Assembly: GCA_018711005.1 (NCBI GenBank)
Contig: DVIT01000014.1
Span: 1-64,000 of the forward strand
Length of the DNA: 64,000 bases
Direction of reading: 5' to 3'
Origin: Candidatus Scybalocola faecigallinarum
Lineage (GTDB): Bacteria; Bacillota; Clostridia; Lachnospirales; Lachnospiraceae
Shown: positions 1 through 7,811 of the stretch, piece after piece
Numbering within the stretch: position 1 is the stretch's first letter
Layout of the letters: each line of letters opens with the position of its first letter
Program-made: the position numbers and the translations under genes
Notes under the pieces: generated by a model
What the model saw: only the letters and a program-made list of their open reading frames with translations
What the model was told of the DNA's origin: nothing
The model's database searches: none

Positions 1-156
1 GTTGGTCTCCTCCGGTCTGACACACTCCATTGCATTTTTATTGCATTTTTAAATTTTGTTTTATTGTTTTATAGCGTTTTATAATCGCTAAAACCCCTGT
101 AAATAAGCCAATCTTTGTTTATATCGCTTACCGTCTGTCTGGAATTCGAGTAAGAG

Positions 157-205
157 AAAAAGCACTGGAAACCCAGCATTTATGCGGCTTTCTGGTGCTT
201 TTTAT
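157..205 (+). terminator. Rho-independent terminator near the window edge
   Basis: A 13-bp stem (159-171 with 189-201, two G-T wobbles) closes a loop and is followed by a short T run. It probably ends a plus-strand transcript that starts before the window. Bases 1-156 show only AT-rich DNA with a tandem TTGCATTTTTA repeat; the rest up to 500 holds a second short tandem repeat (GTGATGTTAA twice near 213-233) and no convincing gene. Confidence 0.6.
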
Positions 206-502
206 ATTTCCGTGATGTTAATGTGATGTTAAAAAATCAATTTCCCACTTGTATTACTTATTTTCTTCTTTTTGATCTTGTCACAGCTAATCCAGAACTT
301 GGGCCAATTTTGCATCTTCATCTGGATATGACGCAGGATCCTTTTTATCAAGGCCTTGCGGACTGTGTTGAAAAATAAGGAGAATTATACAGGAACTATG
401 GATGGATCAATGTAACCGCAGCATGGTAAGGCGTGGCAGCGTTATCTGAACAAACACTAATCCATAAGTAACTTGTAATATATACGTTTTTTTGTTCATC
501 TT

Positions 503-531
503 GGGCTTCGGAGAAATCCGAGCTCCTTTTT
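503..531 (+). terminator. Hairpin with T run upstream of the small toxin-like gene
   Basis: GGGCTTCGGA and TCCGAGCTCC form an imperfect 10-bp stem with a GAAA loop, followed by CTTTTTAG. It may insulate the promoter of the small membrane peptide that follows. Confidence 0.4.
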
Positions 532-561
532 AGTAAAAATATAGAAGAAAATAGGCTAATA

Positions 562-570
562 TGATATAAT
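562..570 (+). promoter_or_regulatory. Extended -10 promoter for the small membrane peptide
   Basis: TGATATAAT matches the extended -10 form (TG, one base, TATAAT). No good -35 is seen, which is usual for this class. The peptide start codon lies 47 bases downstream. Confidence 0.5.
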
Positions 571-616
571 GCTTACGTTACCGCCCCTATACTGGCAACA
601 GAAAGGGGGGTTCTGC

Positions 617-703
617 ATGGAATTTATCTTATCTTTTCTTGTCGCTGTTGCGGCTGGTGTAGTTTGCCACTACATCATCAAGTGGTTAGACGGCGATAAG
701 TAG
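617..703 (+). CDS. 28-residue hydrophobic peptide, type I toxin-like
   Basis: The start is ATG after the strong ribosome-binding sequence GAAAGGGGGG, with spacing of about 6. The product has a short polar start (MEF), one membrane span rich in Ala, Val, Leu and Ile over about residues 4-22, and a charged tail (KWLDGDK). Length, topology and tail resemble Fst/TxpA-like type I toxins and the small holin-like toxins of Firmicutes, which insert in the cell's own membrane and are held down by an antisense RNA. A strong, nearly symmetrical terminator follows at once, as in Fst loci where toxin mRNA and antitoxin RNA share a bidirectional terminator. The family link is inference from size and topology; no antitoxin RNA was shown. 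Confidence 0.6.
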   Translation: MEFILSFLVAVAAGVVCHYIIKWLDGDK

Positions 704-744
704 TCGGTAACTAGCCCCGGACTGTTCCCCCGAATAACGGAAAA

Positions 745-785
745 GAAGCCCCCAGAGCTGCAACTCCGGGGGCTTCGTCTTGTTG
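745..785. terminator. Bidirectional terminator after the toxin-like peptide
   Basis: A 13-bp stem with one mismatch (GAAGCCCCC half at 745-757, partner at 764-776) is followed by GTCTTGTTGT. The stem can act for a convergent transcript too. Between this and position 1054 I see no gene. There is an isolated plus-strand TATAAT at 948-953 with a weak -35 (TTATAC at 925) and, downstream, a GCCCCC/GGGGGC pairing (983-1024) followed by GTTTTAT. Confidence 0.65.
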
Positions 786-1054
786 TCCTGCATGGACTTA
801 CCTTATCTTTTTGCCTATTGGCATTATAGCATATGCAGATAAAAAAGGCAATATTCTTATTTTTGAGTTTCCGCAGTTCTGTTCACGGAATAGGGATATA
901 CTTCAACCACTTATACACAACATTTTATACAGGTACCATAGGTATCATATAATGCTATTTGCCAAGAAGTTTGAATAGGAAACTGCCCCCCAAAAAATTG
1001 CCACAAACTGCACATTTCCGGGGGCGTTTTATACCGTTTGTCTTTAAAATATCC

Positions 1055-1933
1055 CTAATCCTTTTCCGCACAGTTATTCTCAGAATAATAGCGGAAGGCT
1101 CTCACGATATACGCACTGCTGCCTTCACCGTATTTGGAGTCTATTACTTTACTGAGATAATCGTTGGAATAGGCATCCATTATGATCTTGCAGTAGTTTT
1201 GGGCGCTGCCGATCAGCCGATTAGAGGCGGCGGCCAGAGCGCCTGATAAGATTTCTTCTACAATGCTTTGAACCTGTTTTGAAGCTGCATCTTCCCCTTT
1301 GTGAGAAGCCAGCCTAAGAAATTTATCCTCTGTCCGCATTTCTTCCGATATTTGCCCATACCAGTCGTCCATAATTTCAGAGAAATGTTCCAGATTATAC
1401 TTCATTTCTTCGGTGTATTTTTCAATACTGCCAAACTGCTGGATGGCGAGTTTGGCCACCTGGTCCTCATCATCTTTGATTTTCTGGATAAACATATCAA
1501 AATTTTCAATACTTCCCCAGTGCTGAATGACGGTTTCTGCCTGATTGGACTTGAAATCCTCCAAAACGTTGATATAATCAGACAGATCAAACTCTTTAAA
1601 GCTCATACATTGTTCTCCTTTCTCAAGCCGATTGAGAAGTTGTATAAGCCGGTCAAGGCGATTGCGTTTCAGCAGGAACAGTTCTTTTTGCTTTTTGAAA
1701 GCAGCGATCCTGTTAAAATCGGGTTTTTCTAAAATCTCTTTTATTTCTTTTAGCGGAAATCCAAGCTCCTTAAAAAATAAGATTTGTTGTAAGGTCTGCA
1801 ATGCGTCATCATCGTACATCCGATAACCGGCTGCTGTAAGTTGGCTTGGTTTTAGCAGCCCGATCTCGTCATAGTATTGAAGTGTCCGTATGCTGACGCC
1901 AGTCAGCTTGGCGACCTGACTTATACTTTTCAT
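1055..1933 (-). CDS. MerR-family regulator with C-terminal TipAS drug-binding domain
   Basis: This 292-residue protein starts at MKSISQVAK behind GAGAGGAG; the longer upstream reading has no ribosome-binding site and would cover the promoter. Residues 1-70 are a MerR winged helix-turn-helix (VAKLTGVSIRTLQYYDEIGLL, then the typical GYRMY wing). Residues 75-110 form the dimerisation helix, and the remainder matches the all-helical TipAS domain (antibiotic recognition in TipA, Mta and SkgA). The family activates multidrug or self promoters by untwisting an over-long spacer after ligand binding. Its own promoter has this geometry. It stands alone, so its target is not shown here beyond autoregulation. 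Confidence 0.88.
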   Translation of the reverse strand: MKSISQVAKLTGVSIRTLQYYDEIGLLKPSQLTAAGYRMYDDDALQTLQQILFFKELGFPLKEIKEILEKPDFNRIAAFKKQKELFLLKRNRLDRLIQLLNRLEKGEQCMSFKEFDLSDYINVLEDFKSNQAETVIQHWGSIENFDMFIQKIKDDEDQVAKLAIQQFGSIEKYTEEMKYNLEHFSEIMDDWYGQISEEMRTEDKFLRLASHKGEDAASKQVQSIVEEILSGALAAASNRLIGSAQNYCKIIMDAYSNDYLSKVIDSKYGEGSSAYIVRAFRYYSENNCAEKD

Positions 1934-2004
1934 CAAAACAGCTCCTCTCATTACAGGAAAGAACAGGAATGAGCGCCCACATCTGTTATGCTTCCCCTGA
2001 GAAA

Positions 2005-2035
2005 AGAATACAGTATCACGCAGCGTGAGAGTCAA
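2005..2035 (-). promoter_or_regulatory. MerR-type promoter/operator of the TipAS regulator
   Basis: On the minus strand TTGACT (2030-2035) and TATTCT (2005-2010) are separated by 19 bp, longer than the usual 17. The spacer carries the inverted repeat TCACGC-T-GCGTGA. A long spacer with a centred dyad is the hallmark of MerR-family operators, so autoregulation is likely. Confidence 0.8.
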
Positions 2036-2048
2036 GTAAATTTGACGA

Positions 2049-2162
2049 TTATTTTTCCGGATATAGTTTGAGGGCTATTCCAGAAACGCCTTTTTCATTG
2101 TAGCACATCTGAAATTCCCTTGCCAGCCGTTCATTGTAAGCGGCAGGATGCTGTGCTATACT
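2049..2162 (-). pseudogene. Possible remnant of an unidentified coding sequence
   Basis: On the minus strand an open frame ends with TAA at 2049-2051 and reads like protein (for example QHPAAYNERLAREF, then YNEKGVSGIALKLYPEK). It has no start codon or ribosome-binding site and overlaps the promoter of the next gene. It could be the 3' end of a decayed gene. I do not recognise the family; chance is not excluded. Confidence 0.3.
2134..2162 (+). promoter_or_regulatory. Promoter of the uncharacterised gene at 2208
   Basis: TTGTAA (2134-2139), 17-bp spacer, TATACT (2157-2162). Confidence 0.5.
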
Positions 2163-2207
2163 TAGGGCAATACAAAATCTATAAACAAATAAACGGGAGT
2201 GGCGACC

Positions 2208-2720
2208 ATGGAAAAAATAAAGATAATTCCATTAGTGGGTATAGAATTTAATGGCGCAGCCATTGGGTTATCTTCTTCACGGCAGGATGTAAAAAATTTG
2301 TTGGGAGAACCTTATTATACAGCGGATGATTCCCTGTTCTATTTTGAAAATGAGCTGCGATTTGACTTTGATGACGAGGGAAAGGTGGAATTTATTGAAT
2401 TTTTAGGCGGGATTGACGGATACTTGCAGCCTGAGATTTATGGTATTCCTGCTTTTCGGACGAAAGCGGATGATCTATATGATATGCTCAGCGAGAAAAA
2501 TTGCGGTGAGATTGATGATAGTGAAAACGGATACTCGTATGGATTTTTAAATATCAGTGTTGGGGTATATCGTCCCGCTGTTTTGGAAGATGTTGAAGAT
2601 ATGATCCGGGAAGCCAATGAGGATGGTGCGCCAATGGATAAAGAAGAAATTGAAGATGAAATGAAAAGGGCCGACTACTGGGCTACGATCGGTATTGGTG
2701 TTGAGGGGTATTACAGATAG
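2208..2720 (+). CDS. Uncharacterised acidic 170-residue protein
   Basis: The chosen start is ATG at 2208, eight bases after GGGAG; an in-frame GTG at 2199 overlaps that site. The protein is acidic and soluble, with no signal peptide. An N-terminal part (GIEFNGAAIGLSSSRQDVKNLLGEP, then FYFENELRFDFDDEGKVEFIEFLGG) suggests a repeated beta-alpha unit as in small immunity-like or SMI1-like proteins, followed by a very acidic stretch (residues 125-150). It is monocistronic with its own promoter. I do not recognise a named family. The short segment 2721-2804 up to the convergent symporter carries GCCAGGTCCTG/CAGGCCCTGGC, an inverted repeat likely to act as a terminator for both genes. Confidence 0.6.
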   Translation: MEKIKIIPLVGIEFNGAAIGLSSSRQDVKNLLGEPYYTADDSLFYFENELRFDFDDEGKVEFIEFLGGIDGYLQPEIYGIPAFRTKADDLYDMLSEKNCGEIDDSENGYSYGFLNISVGVYRPAVLEDVEDMIREANEDGAPMDKEEIEDEMKRADYWATIGIGVEGYYR

Positions 2721-2743
2721 GAGCCGGTTTGGCGGGATTTACA

Positions 2744-2778
2744 GTTAGAGCCAGGTCCTGAAAATTCAGGCCCTGGCC
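2744..2778. terminator. Inverted repeat between convergent genes
   Basis: Roughly GAGCCAGGTCCTG pairs with CAGGCCCTGGCCC around an AAAATT loop. It lies between the stop codons of the gene at 2208 and the symporter at 2805. No long T tract follows, so termination strength is uncertain. Confidence 0.4.
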
Positions 2779-2804
2779 CAATGATTACGAAAACTATATC
2801 CGTC

Positions 2805-4196
2805 TTAGAATAATATTCCCGTGGACTGCAAAAAGAGAATAAACATTAAGATCGGTGCAATGTACCGGATCATTACAATGTAGATTTTTTTGCGGCGGAA
2901 GGTTTCGCCGTTTCTTTCCATTTCATCAATAACAAATTTGGGTTTGACGACCCATCCGATGAGGATGGTGGAAAGCAGGGCAATAAATGGCATCATGACG
3001 CTGTTGCTGATATAATCCATAACGTCAAGAAGCTGTCCGGTTGTTCCGTTGGGAAGCTGGAATTCCAGATAAAATACGCTGTATCCCAGAGCGATCACAG
3101 CGGAGGCTGCCAGGTAAATGGCGCCAAGAACGATGACGGTCTTTTTCCGGCTGGTATGGAAGATTTCCATGCAGTTGGCTACAATGGATTCCAGTACGGA
3201 AATGCAGGATGTAAGCGTGGCAAAGATGGCTGTTACGAAAAACAGGACGCCAACAACGGTCCCGGCTTTGCCCATGGCTGCGAAAACCTTTGGCAGGGAG
3301 ACAAACATCAGGCTGGGCCCTACGCTCATGCCTTCGGTGCCTGAGAAGACAAACACTGCGGGAATGATCATGGCGCCTGCCAGAAATGCGACGCTTGTGT
3401 CAAAAATCTCGATCTGGTTGACCGCTTTGTTCAGGTTGACCTTAGGCTTCACATAGGAGCCGTAAGTGATCATGATTCCCATGGATACGCTGAGGGAGAA
3501 AAAGAGCTGGCTCATGGCATCCAGAAGGATCTGGAAAAAGCGCTGAACGGTCAGGCCTTCAAAATTGGGGGTGAGATAGTAAAGAAAGCCCTGAAGTCCG
3601 GTACGGACCTGTCCGCTTTCGTCGGTATGTTCCAGTGTTAGTGAGTAGACGGCAATAATAATGACCATGACCAGAAGGATCGGCATCATCCATTTGGAAA
3701 CCGCTTCGATACCGCCCTGAACGCCTTTGTAAACGATAAAGGCAGTGACGCCCATAAAAATCAGGGCATATGCCACCGACGGTACTGGTGAAGAAATAAA
3801 TGATGAGAAATACTGGTCGTCGGCTGCCTTTTGAATGCCTCCTGTCAGATAAACAATAGCGTATTTTGTGATCCAGCCGCCGATTACGGCATAGTAAGTC
3901 ATAATGATCACAGGAACTAAAAAGGTGATCACGCCCAGAAACTTCCATTTGGGGCGCATGGCCTGATAGGCACCGATGGCGCTTTTTTTCGTGCGCCGTC
4001 CAATGGCAATGTCTGATGCCAGCAATGTAAAGCCGAAGGTCAGAACCAGCACCAGATAGATGATCAGAAACAGTCCGCCTCCGTCTTTAGCTGCCAGATA
4101 AGGAAAGCGCCACAGATTTCCCACACCTACGGCGCTGCCGGCAGCGGCCAGGACAAAACCCAGCTGTCCTGAAAAATGATTTGATTTCTTTTCCAT
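2805..4196 (-). CDS. Sodium-dependent symporter, NSS (SNF) family
   Basis: This 463-residue membrane protein starts at MEKKSNHFSG behind AAAGGAG. The N terminus contains the NSS signature (GFVLAAAGSAVGVGNLWRFP), where the unwound first helix binds sodium and substrate, then about 11 predicted spans and a short cytoplasmic loop (RRTKKSAIG). Length fits bacterial MhsT/LeuT relatives that import amino acids with sodium. The exact substrate cannot be read from the sequence. It is monocistronic. Its roughly 150-nt 5' leader is rich in pairing elements, so RNA-level control is likely (separate entries). Confidence 0.9.
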   Translation of the reverse strand: MEKKSNHFSGQLGFVLAAAGSAVGVGNLWRFPYLAAKDGGGLFLIIYLVLVLTFGFTLLASDIAIGRRTKKSAIGAYQAMRPKWKFLGVITFLVPVIIMTYYAVIGGWITKYAIVYLTGGIQKAADDQYFSSFISSPVPSVAYALIFMGVTAFIVYKGVQGGIEAVSKWMMPILLVMVIIIAVYSLTLEHTDESGQVRTGLQGFLYYLTPNFEGLTVQRFFQILLDAMSQLFFSLSVSMGIMITYGSYVKPKVNLNKAVNQIEIFDTSVAFLAGAMIIPAVFVFSGTEGMSVGPSLMFVSLPKVFAAMGKAGTVVGVLFFVTAIFATLTSCISVLESIVANCMEIFHTSRKKTVIVLGAIYLAASAVIALGYSVFYLEFQLPNGTTGQLLDVMDYISNSVMMPFIALLSTILIGWVVKPKFVIDEMERNGETFRRKKIYIVMIRYIAPILMFILFLQSTGILF

Positions 4197-4341
4197 AATT
4201 TCTCTTACTCCTTTGATCTGCTGCCGGGATGATACAGTGGGCAAAGATCCACAGCAGCATGGGGCAAAAGCTTTTGCCCCATATTTTTTATGTAAAGTAT
4301 GATGCCACGGATTTCTCCGACCTTTTGACCCTGGCATCATA
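4197..4341 (-). promoter_or_regulatory. Structured 5' leader of the NSS symporter
   Basis: Read on the minus strand, the RNA begins with ATGATGCCA pairing to TGGCATCAT (9 bp), enclosing CGGA-GAAA-TCCG. Next is a perfect 12-bp hairpin (ATGGGGCAAAAG with its complement, 4259-4282). A third stem (GCTGCTG with CGGCAGC) encloses TCTTTGCCCA, which could pair instead with the GGGGCAAAA strand of hairpin two. The ribosome-binding site AAAGGAG follows. This layout suggests two exclusive folds. I could not match it to a named riboswitch class. Confidence 0.5.
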
Positions 4342-4347
4342 TAAAGT

Positions 4348-4376
4348 AAGAATATCATAAAATAACGTTTTCGTAA
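4348..4376 (-). promoter_or_regulatory. Promoter of the NSS symporter
   Basis: On the minus strand TTTACG, 17 bp, TATTCT with an upstream TGA. Transcription would begin just before the first leader hairpin. Confidence 0.5.
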
Positions 4377-4441
4377 ATCAAAAACAGCGATTTTTCGGCG
4401 ATAGATGCAGCCGCCTGGCCAGCGTACTTGCAGCAGGATGG

Positions 4442-5086
4442 TCAGGGCTCTTTGGAAATTTCATTAAGCCTGCCGTGATCCAGCTCCAGGATCTGGTCGG
4501 CTTCCCGGGCGAGCTGATGGCTGTGGGTGACGACAATGACGCATTTTCCAAGGTCGTGGGCGGTTGTTTTTATAAGCTGGATGATCTCATGGGCTGTGGC
4601 CTCATCCAGGTTTCCGGTGGGCTCGTCGGCAAGAAGGACGCGGGCCGGGCTGGCCAGGGCGCGGGCGATGGCCACTCGCTGCTGCTGGCCGCCGGAGAGC
4701 TGCAAGACATTTCTGTTCCAGGCTTCTTTGGGAATGCTTACCTTTTCTAAAAGCTCGCCGGCATTTTTGCTGCCGCCCAGCATGACATTTTCCCGGACCG
4801 TAAGATAATCGATAAGATTATAATTTTGGAACACGAGAGATATGTTGTTCCTGCGGTGGTTGTTCAGATCTTTTTTGCGGATATTTTGGCCATTATAAAG
4901 GATGCTTCCGGAATCCGGGCAGTCCAGCCCGGCTAAAAGGGAGAGAAACGTGGTTTTGCCGGAACCGCTGGCGCCGATAATGGCATAAAAAGTGCCTTCC
5001 TCAAAAGCGGCGCAGACGTTTTTCAGGATCGTTTTGTTCTGTTTGGATTTATAAGAATAGGTAATGTTTTTGGCTTCCATGATCAT
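4442..5086 (-). CDS. ABC transporter ATPase, MacB/LolD type
   Basis: This 214-residue ATPase starts 7 bases after AGGAGGT. It shows Walker A (GASGSGKT, about residues 38-45), a Q-loop ([10 protein letters not shown]), the ABC signature ([15 protein letters not shown]), Walker B ([12 protein letters not shown]) and the switch histidine (VVTHSH). This is the mechanotransmission/lipoprotein-export class that pairs with FtsX-like permeases. It is the last gene of a minus-strand operon with two permeases and a lipoprotein, next to a divergent two-component system. Likely role: peptide or envelope-stress related efflux; substrate unknown. Confidence 0.93.
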   Translation of the reverse strand: MIMEAKNITYSYKSKQNKTILKNVCAAFEEGTFYAIIGASGSGKTTFLSLLAGLDCPDSGSILYNGQNIRKKDLNNHRRNNISLVFQNYNLIDYLTVRENVMLGGSKNAGELLEKVSIPKEAWNRNVLQLSGGQQQRVAIARALASPARVLLADEPTGNLDEATAHEIIQLIKTTAHDLGKCVIVVTHSHQLAREADQILELDHGRLNEISKEP

Positions 5087-5125
5087 AGGGCATACCTCCT
5101 GGGTTATTTAGTGTTTTTATGTGGA

Positions 5126-6571
5126 CTAGCTCATTTCATTTAAAATCTGTTTTGGATTTTTCCTAAGGATCCCAATGCCGGCGGTGCATATGGAGATAAG
5201 GATCAGGGCACCGGTTCCCAGAATGTCGGCGCTGATCATGGCTGGTGTAATGGTCACATCAACGCTGGTGATGGTTAATTGGGGCGCTTCGTATTCTGTG
5301 GCAACGCTGGCGGCATCGGCCTGTGCCTGAAGTTCTGCGGTTTGCTGCTGCTGGCCGGCCAGATAGGTGGCAGCGGCTGAGGATACTGCCGGGGCAAAGA
5401 TCAGGGAAAGGGCCACGGCAAGAATGCTGATCATAAAGGCTTCGCATAAGATCTGCAAAAGGATTTTTCCTTTGGAAATGCCCAGGGACAGAAAAATCCC
5501 GATTTCGTGGTTCCGGTTCCGGATCCAGAAAATAAAGATCAAAAACAGGATAATAAAGCTAATGCCGGCAACGACTAAAAGGAGTATATTGCTGATCTTT
5601 TCCAGATCATTAAAATTCGAGGCCATTGTATCCAGGTTGCCGTTATTATCGATCAGATCATAGCGGCTCCAGTCAATATCCACAGCATTGATGGCTTCCC
5701 GGACAGCGTCATACTCGTCCACATTTTCCACTTTAAAGTAGGCTTTTTCATATAAAGGGTCCTCCTGCTGGACCTTTTCCGGAAAATGAAGGTCTGTAAA
5801 AATGACATTTTCCGAACGGTATGTATCGCCGGACATATACGGCGTCATTTTCTCCTTGACCTGATAGATTCCGATGATCCGGGCTTCCTGGAGGGGTTCG
5901 GATGCCTGGGCCGGGGCGAAGGTCAGTGTATCGCCCGTCTTAAGGTTATTTTGCTGAGCCAGCTCCTGGGAGATGACGCATACATTTTCATCATCTTTTT
6001 CGACCATCCGGCCTTCAATAATTGAAACATTTCCGCTGAGTACGTTGGAATCCAGGGCCATTTGGAGATTTCCAATTAAAGCTACCCCCTGAACATCATA
6101 GGTCTGGTCTGTGTCCGGATCCTGGATCCGGGTAAAATTACCGGGGGATACTGCGGTGGGCACTGTAGTAATATTGTAATCAGAGACGCCCCGGGCGGCG
6201 GCGATTTTTTCTATGTCCTCCAGTTTTAAAGACTCAAAAGAATTATCCGTCCAGGAAAACCATTGTTCCAGGCCATTGACCACTCTTTTTTCCTGGTGGA
6301 CGCCGTCGTAGCTGCCCTGGCCGTCTTCGTACAGCTCCAGGATCTTCTGGCTGGCCTGTTCCAGCCGCTGGCTCCGGTTTTGGGGATTACTTTCTAATAG
6401 AAAGCCTGCGCCAATGGCCTGGCGTGTGGTGTCTTTTGCGGCAATATTGGCAGAGCGGCTGGCCATGCCGGACAGCAGGAGCAGGCTGATGGCCCAGACC
6501 ACGCAAAGCAGCAGAAGGCTTTTGACCGGCTTTCTGAAGCAGGAACGGGCGGCTTTTTGAAATAAGTTCAT
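5126..6571 (-). CDS. FtsX/MacB-like ABC permease
   Basis: This 481-residue protein has an N-terminal membrane helix (LLLLCVVWAISLLLLSGMA), a large extracytoplasmic domain of about 300 residues and three C-terminal spans (around 340-470) typical of MacB-type permeases. The C-terminal loop LGISKGKILLQILCEAF is the coupling-helix region. Only 3 bases separate it from the upstream permease, so the two are probably translated together and may form a heterodimer served by the ATPase at 4442. An alanine/glutamine-rich insert (QQQQTAELQAQADAASVATEYE) lies between the last two helices. Confidence 0.88.
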   Translation of the reverse strand: MNLFQKAARSCFRKPVKSLLLLCVVWAISLLLLSGMASRSANIAAKDTTRQAIGAGFLLESNPQNRSQRLEQASQKILELYEDGQGSYDGVHQEKRVVNGLEQWFSWTDNSFESLKLEDIEKIAAARGVSDYNITTVPTAVSPGNFTRIQDPDTDQTYDVQGVALIGNLQMALDSNVLSGNVSIIEGRMVEKDDENVCVISQELAQQNNLKTGDTLTFAPAQASEPLQEARIIGIYQVKEKMTPYMSGDTYRSENVIFTDLHFPEKVQQEDPLYEKAYFKVENVDEYDAVREAINAVDIDWSRYDLIDNNGNLDTMASNFNDLEKISNILLLVVAGISFIILFLIFIFWIRNRNHEIGIFLSLGISKGKILLQILCEAFMISILAVALSLIFAPAVSSAAATYLAGQQQQTAELQAQADAASVATEYEAPQLTITSVDVTITPAMISADILGTGALILISICTAGIGILRKNPKQILNEMS

Positions 6572-6574
6572 AAA

Positions 6575-7795
6575 TTATCCCTCCATTCGTGATAAAATAT
6601 CTTTTGGGTTTGCCCGCAGCACCGGCAGTAAGGATAAAAATACAGCAATGATAACCACAATGCCGGTAATGCTTAAAAGCTGGGCAATATCTTGCTGCTG
6701 AAGTGAGACATTAAGGGAAACATCCGTCGACACTGAGGCCAGCGCCGCATTTTCCAGAAAATTTGCCCCAAGGCTCCCAAGGATGCAGGAGGCGGAGGCC
6801 GCCAGCAGGAAGATTAGGGCGGATTCCAGCAGGGCCTGTAGGAAAAGATAAATTTTACCTTCGCCCATGCTGATCAGGACGGCCATTTCCCTTTGGCGGC
6901 TGCGCATCCACATGCAGAGGATCAGGGAAACGATCAGTGTTCCTGCAAGGAAGGTCAGGAGCCGCATAAGGCCAACGATCCTGGCAATCTGATTTAAGGG
7001 GACGCTCATTTGCTGAAACAGAGCGTCGGAGGCAGTAATTTCCGCCTTATCTGCTAAAAGCGTTTCAAGATCTTTTGCCAGGTCATGGATCAGCTTTGGC
7101 TGGCTTGTATAGACAGAGACTTTAAAAAATCCCTGGTCGCCAAAAAGCCGGGTATAGGCATGGTTGTCAATAAAAATCTGGTTTTCCAGCCGGTAAGCGG
7201 CCAGTGTTTCACTGTCCTGACGGGTTTCACTGCCTGCCAGGTACAGTCCGGTAATGGTCAGGGAAACCTTTTCACCGGCGTCGTTTTCCAGGGAAAGGGT
7301 ATCGCCGATGGAAAGCTGGTTGGTTTGGGCAAAAATCTCATTGACAACGGCGCTGTCCGTTGTTTCAGGGGTGATCATTTCTCCCTGGATCAGACGGTAG
7401 GATCCGTCTGAAAAGGGACTGTCATTGCTCAGATCGTCAAAGGATAAAACACGCACACGGGCATTTTCCGGCTGGGAGGACGTACTGGTCGTGACAGGAA
7501 TATAGTCACATAAGGCGGTGGTCTGATCACCCATCCGGTTTAAAGTCTGAACATAGGGAAGCTGAGCCATGGCCTGGGCATCGGCCTGTGTCATGGGCGC
7601 ATTGGCGTCTGTGATCTCGCACACGATTTTTGAGTTGGTTTTTTCTTCCATATACGCCTGAGTCCGCTGGACAGCGTGGAGGATCATCGTGGTGCCAAGG
7701 ATCATGGTGCATACAAACAGGAAAATAAAAAGCAGCAGGACAGATTTTACCCGTTTTCGTATTAAATACAAAAATCCTCTTTTATAGAACGGCAT
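6575..7795 (-). CDS. FtsX/MacB-like ABC permease
   Basis: The start is MPFYKRGFLYL, preceded by GGAGGG; the 42 extra upstream codons overlap the lipoprotein gene and lack a ribosome-binding site. The 406-residue product has the same plan as its neighbour: one N-terminal span, an extracytoplasmic domain of about 250 residues and three C-terminal spans (LTFLAGTLIVSLILCMWMRSR, LFLQALLESALIFLLAASAS, IVVIIAVFLSLLPVL). It is paralogous to the gene at 5126 and probably its heterodimer partner. Confidence 0.88.
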   Translation of the reverse strand: MPFYKRGFLYLIRKRVKSVLLLFIFLFVCTMILGTTMILHAVQRTQAYMEEKTNSKIVCEITDANAPMTQADAQAMAQLPYVQTLNRMGDQTTALCDYIPVTTSTSSQPENARVRVLSFDDLSNDSPFSDGSYRLIQGEMITPETTDSAVVNEIFAQTNQLSIGDTLSLENDAGEKVSLTITGLYLAGSETRQDSETLAAYRLENQIFIDNHAYTRLFGDQGFFKVSVYTSQPKLIHDLAKDLETLLADKAEITASDALFQQMSVPLNQIARIVGLMRLLTFLAGTLIVSLILCMWMRSRQREMAVLISMGEGKIYLFLQALLESALIFLLAASASCILGSLGANFLENAALASVSTDVSLNVSLQQQDIAQLLSITGIVVIIAVFLSLLPVLRANPKDILSRMEG

Positions 7796-7811
7796 TGTTA
7801 AATCCCTCCAT

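Noticed and set aside
1-250. Attachment site or end of an integrative element
   Set aside because: Short AT-rich tandem repeats are suggestive, but there is no integrase, no second att copy and no tRNA end in view.
4259-4282. Plus-strand terminator before the NSS symporter
   Set aside because: There is no plus-strand gene to terminate; the hairpin fits better as part of the minus-strand leader.
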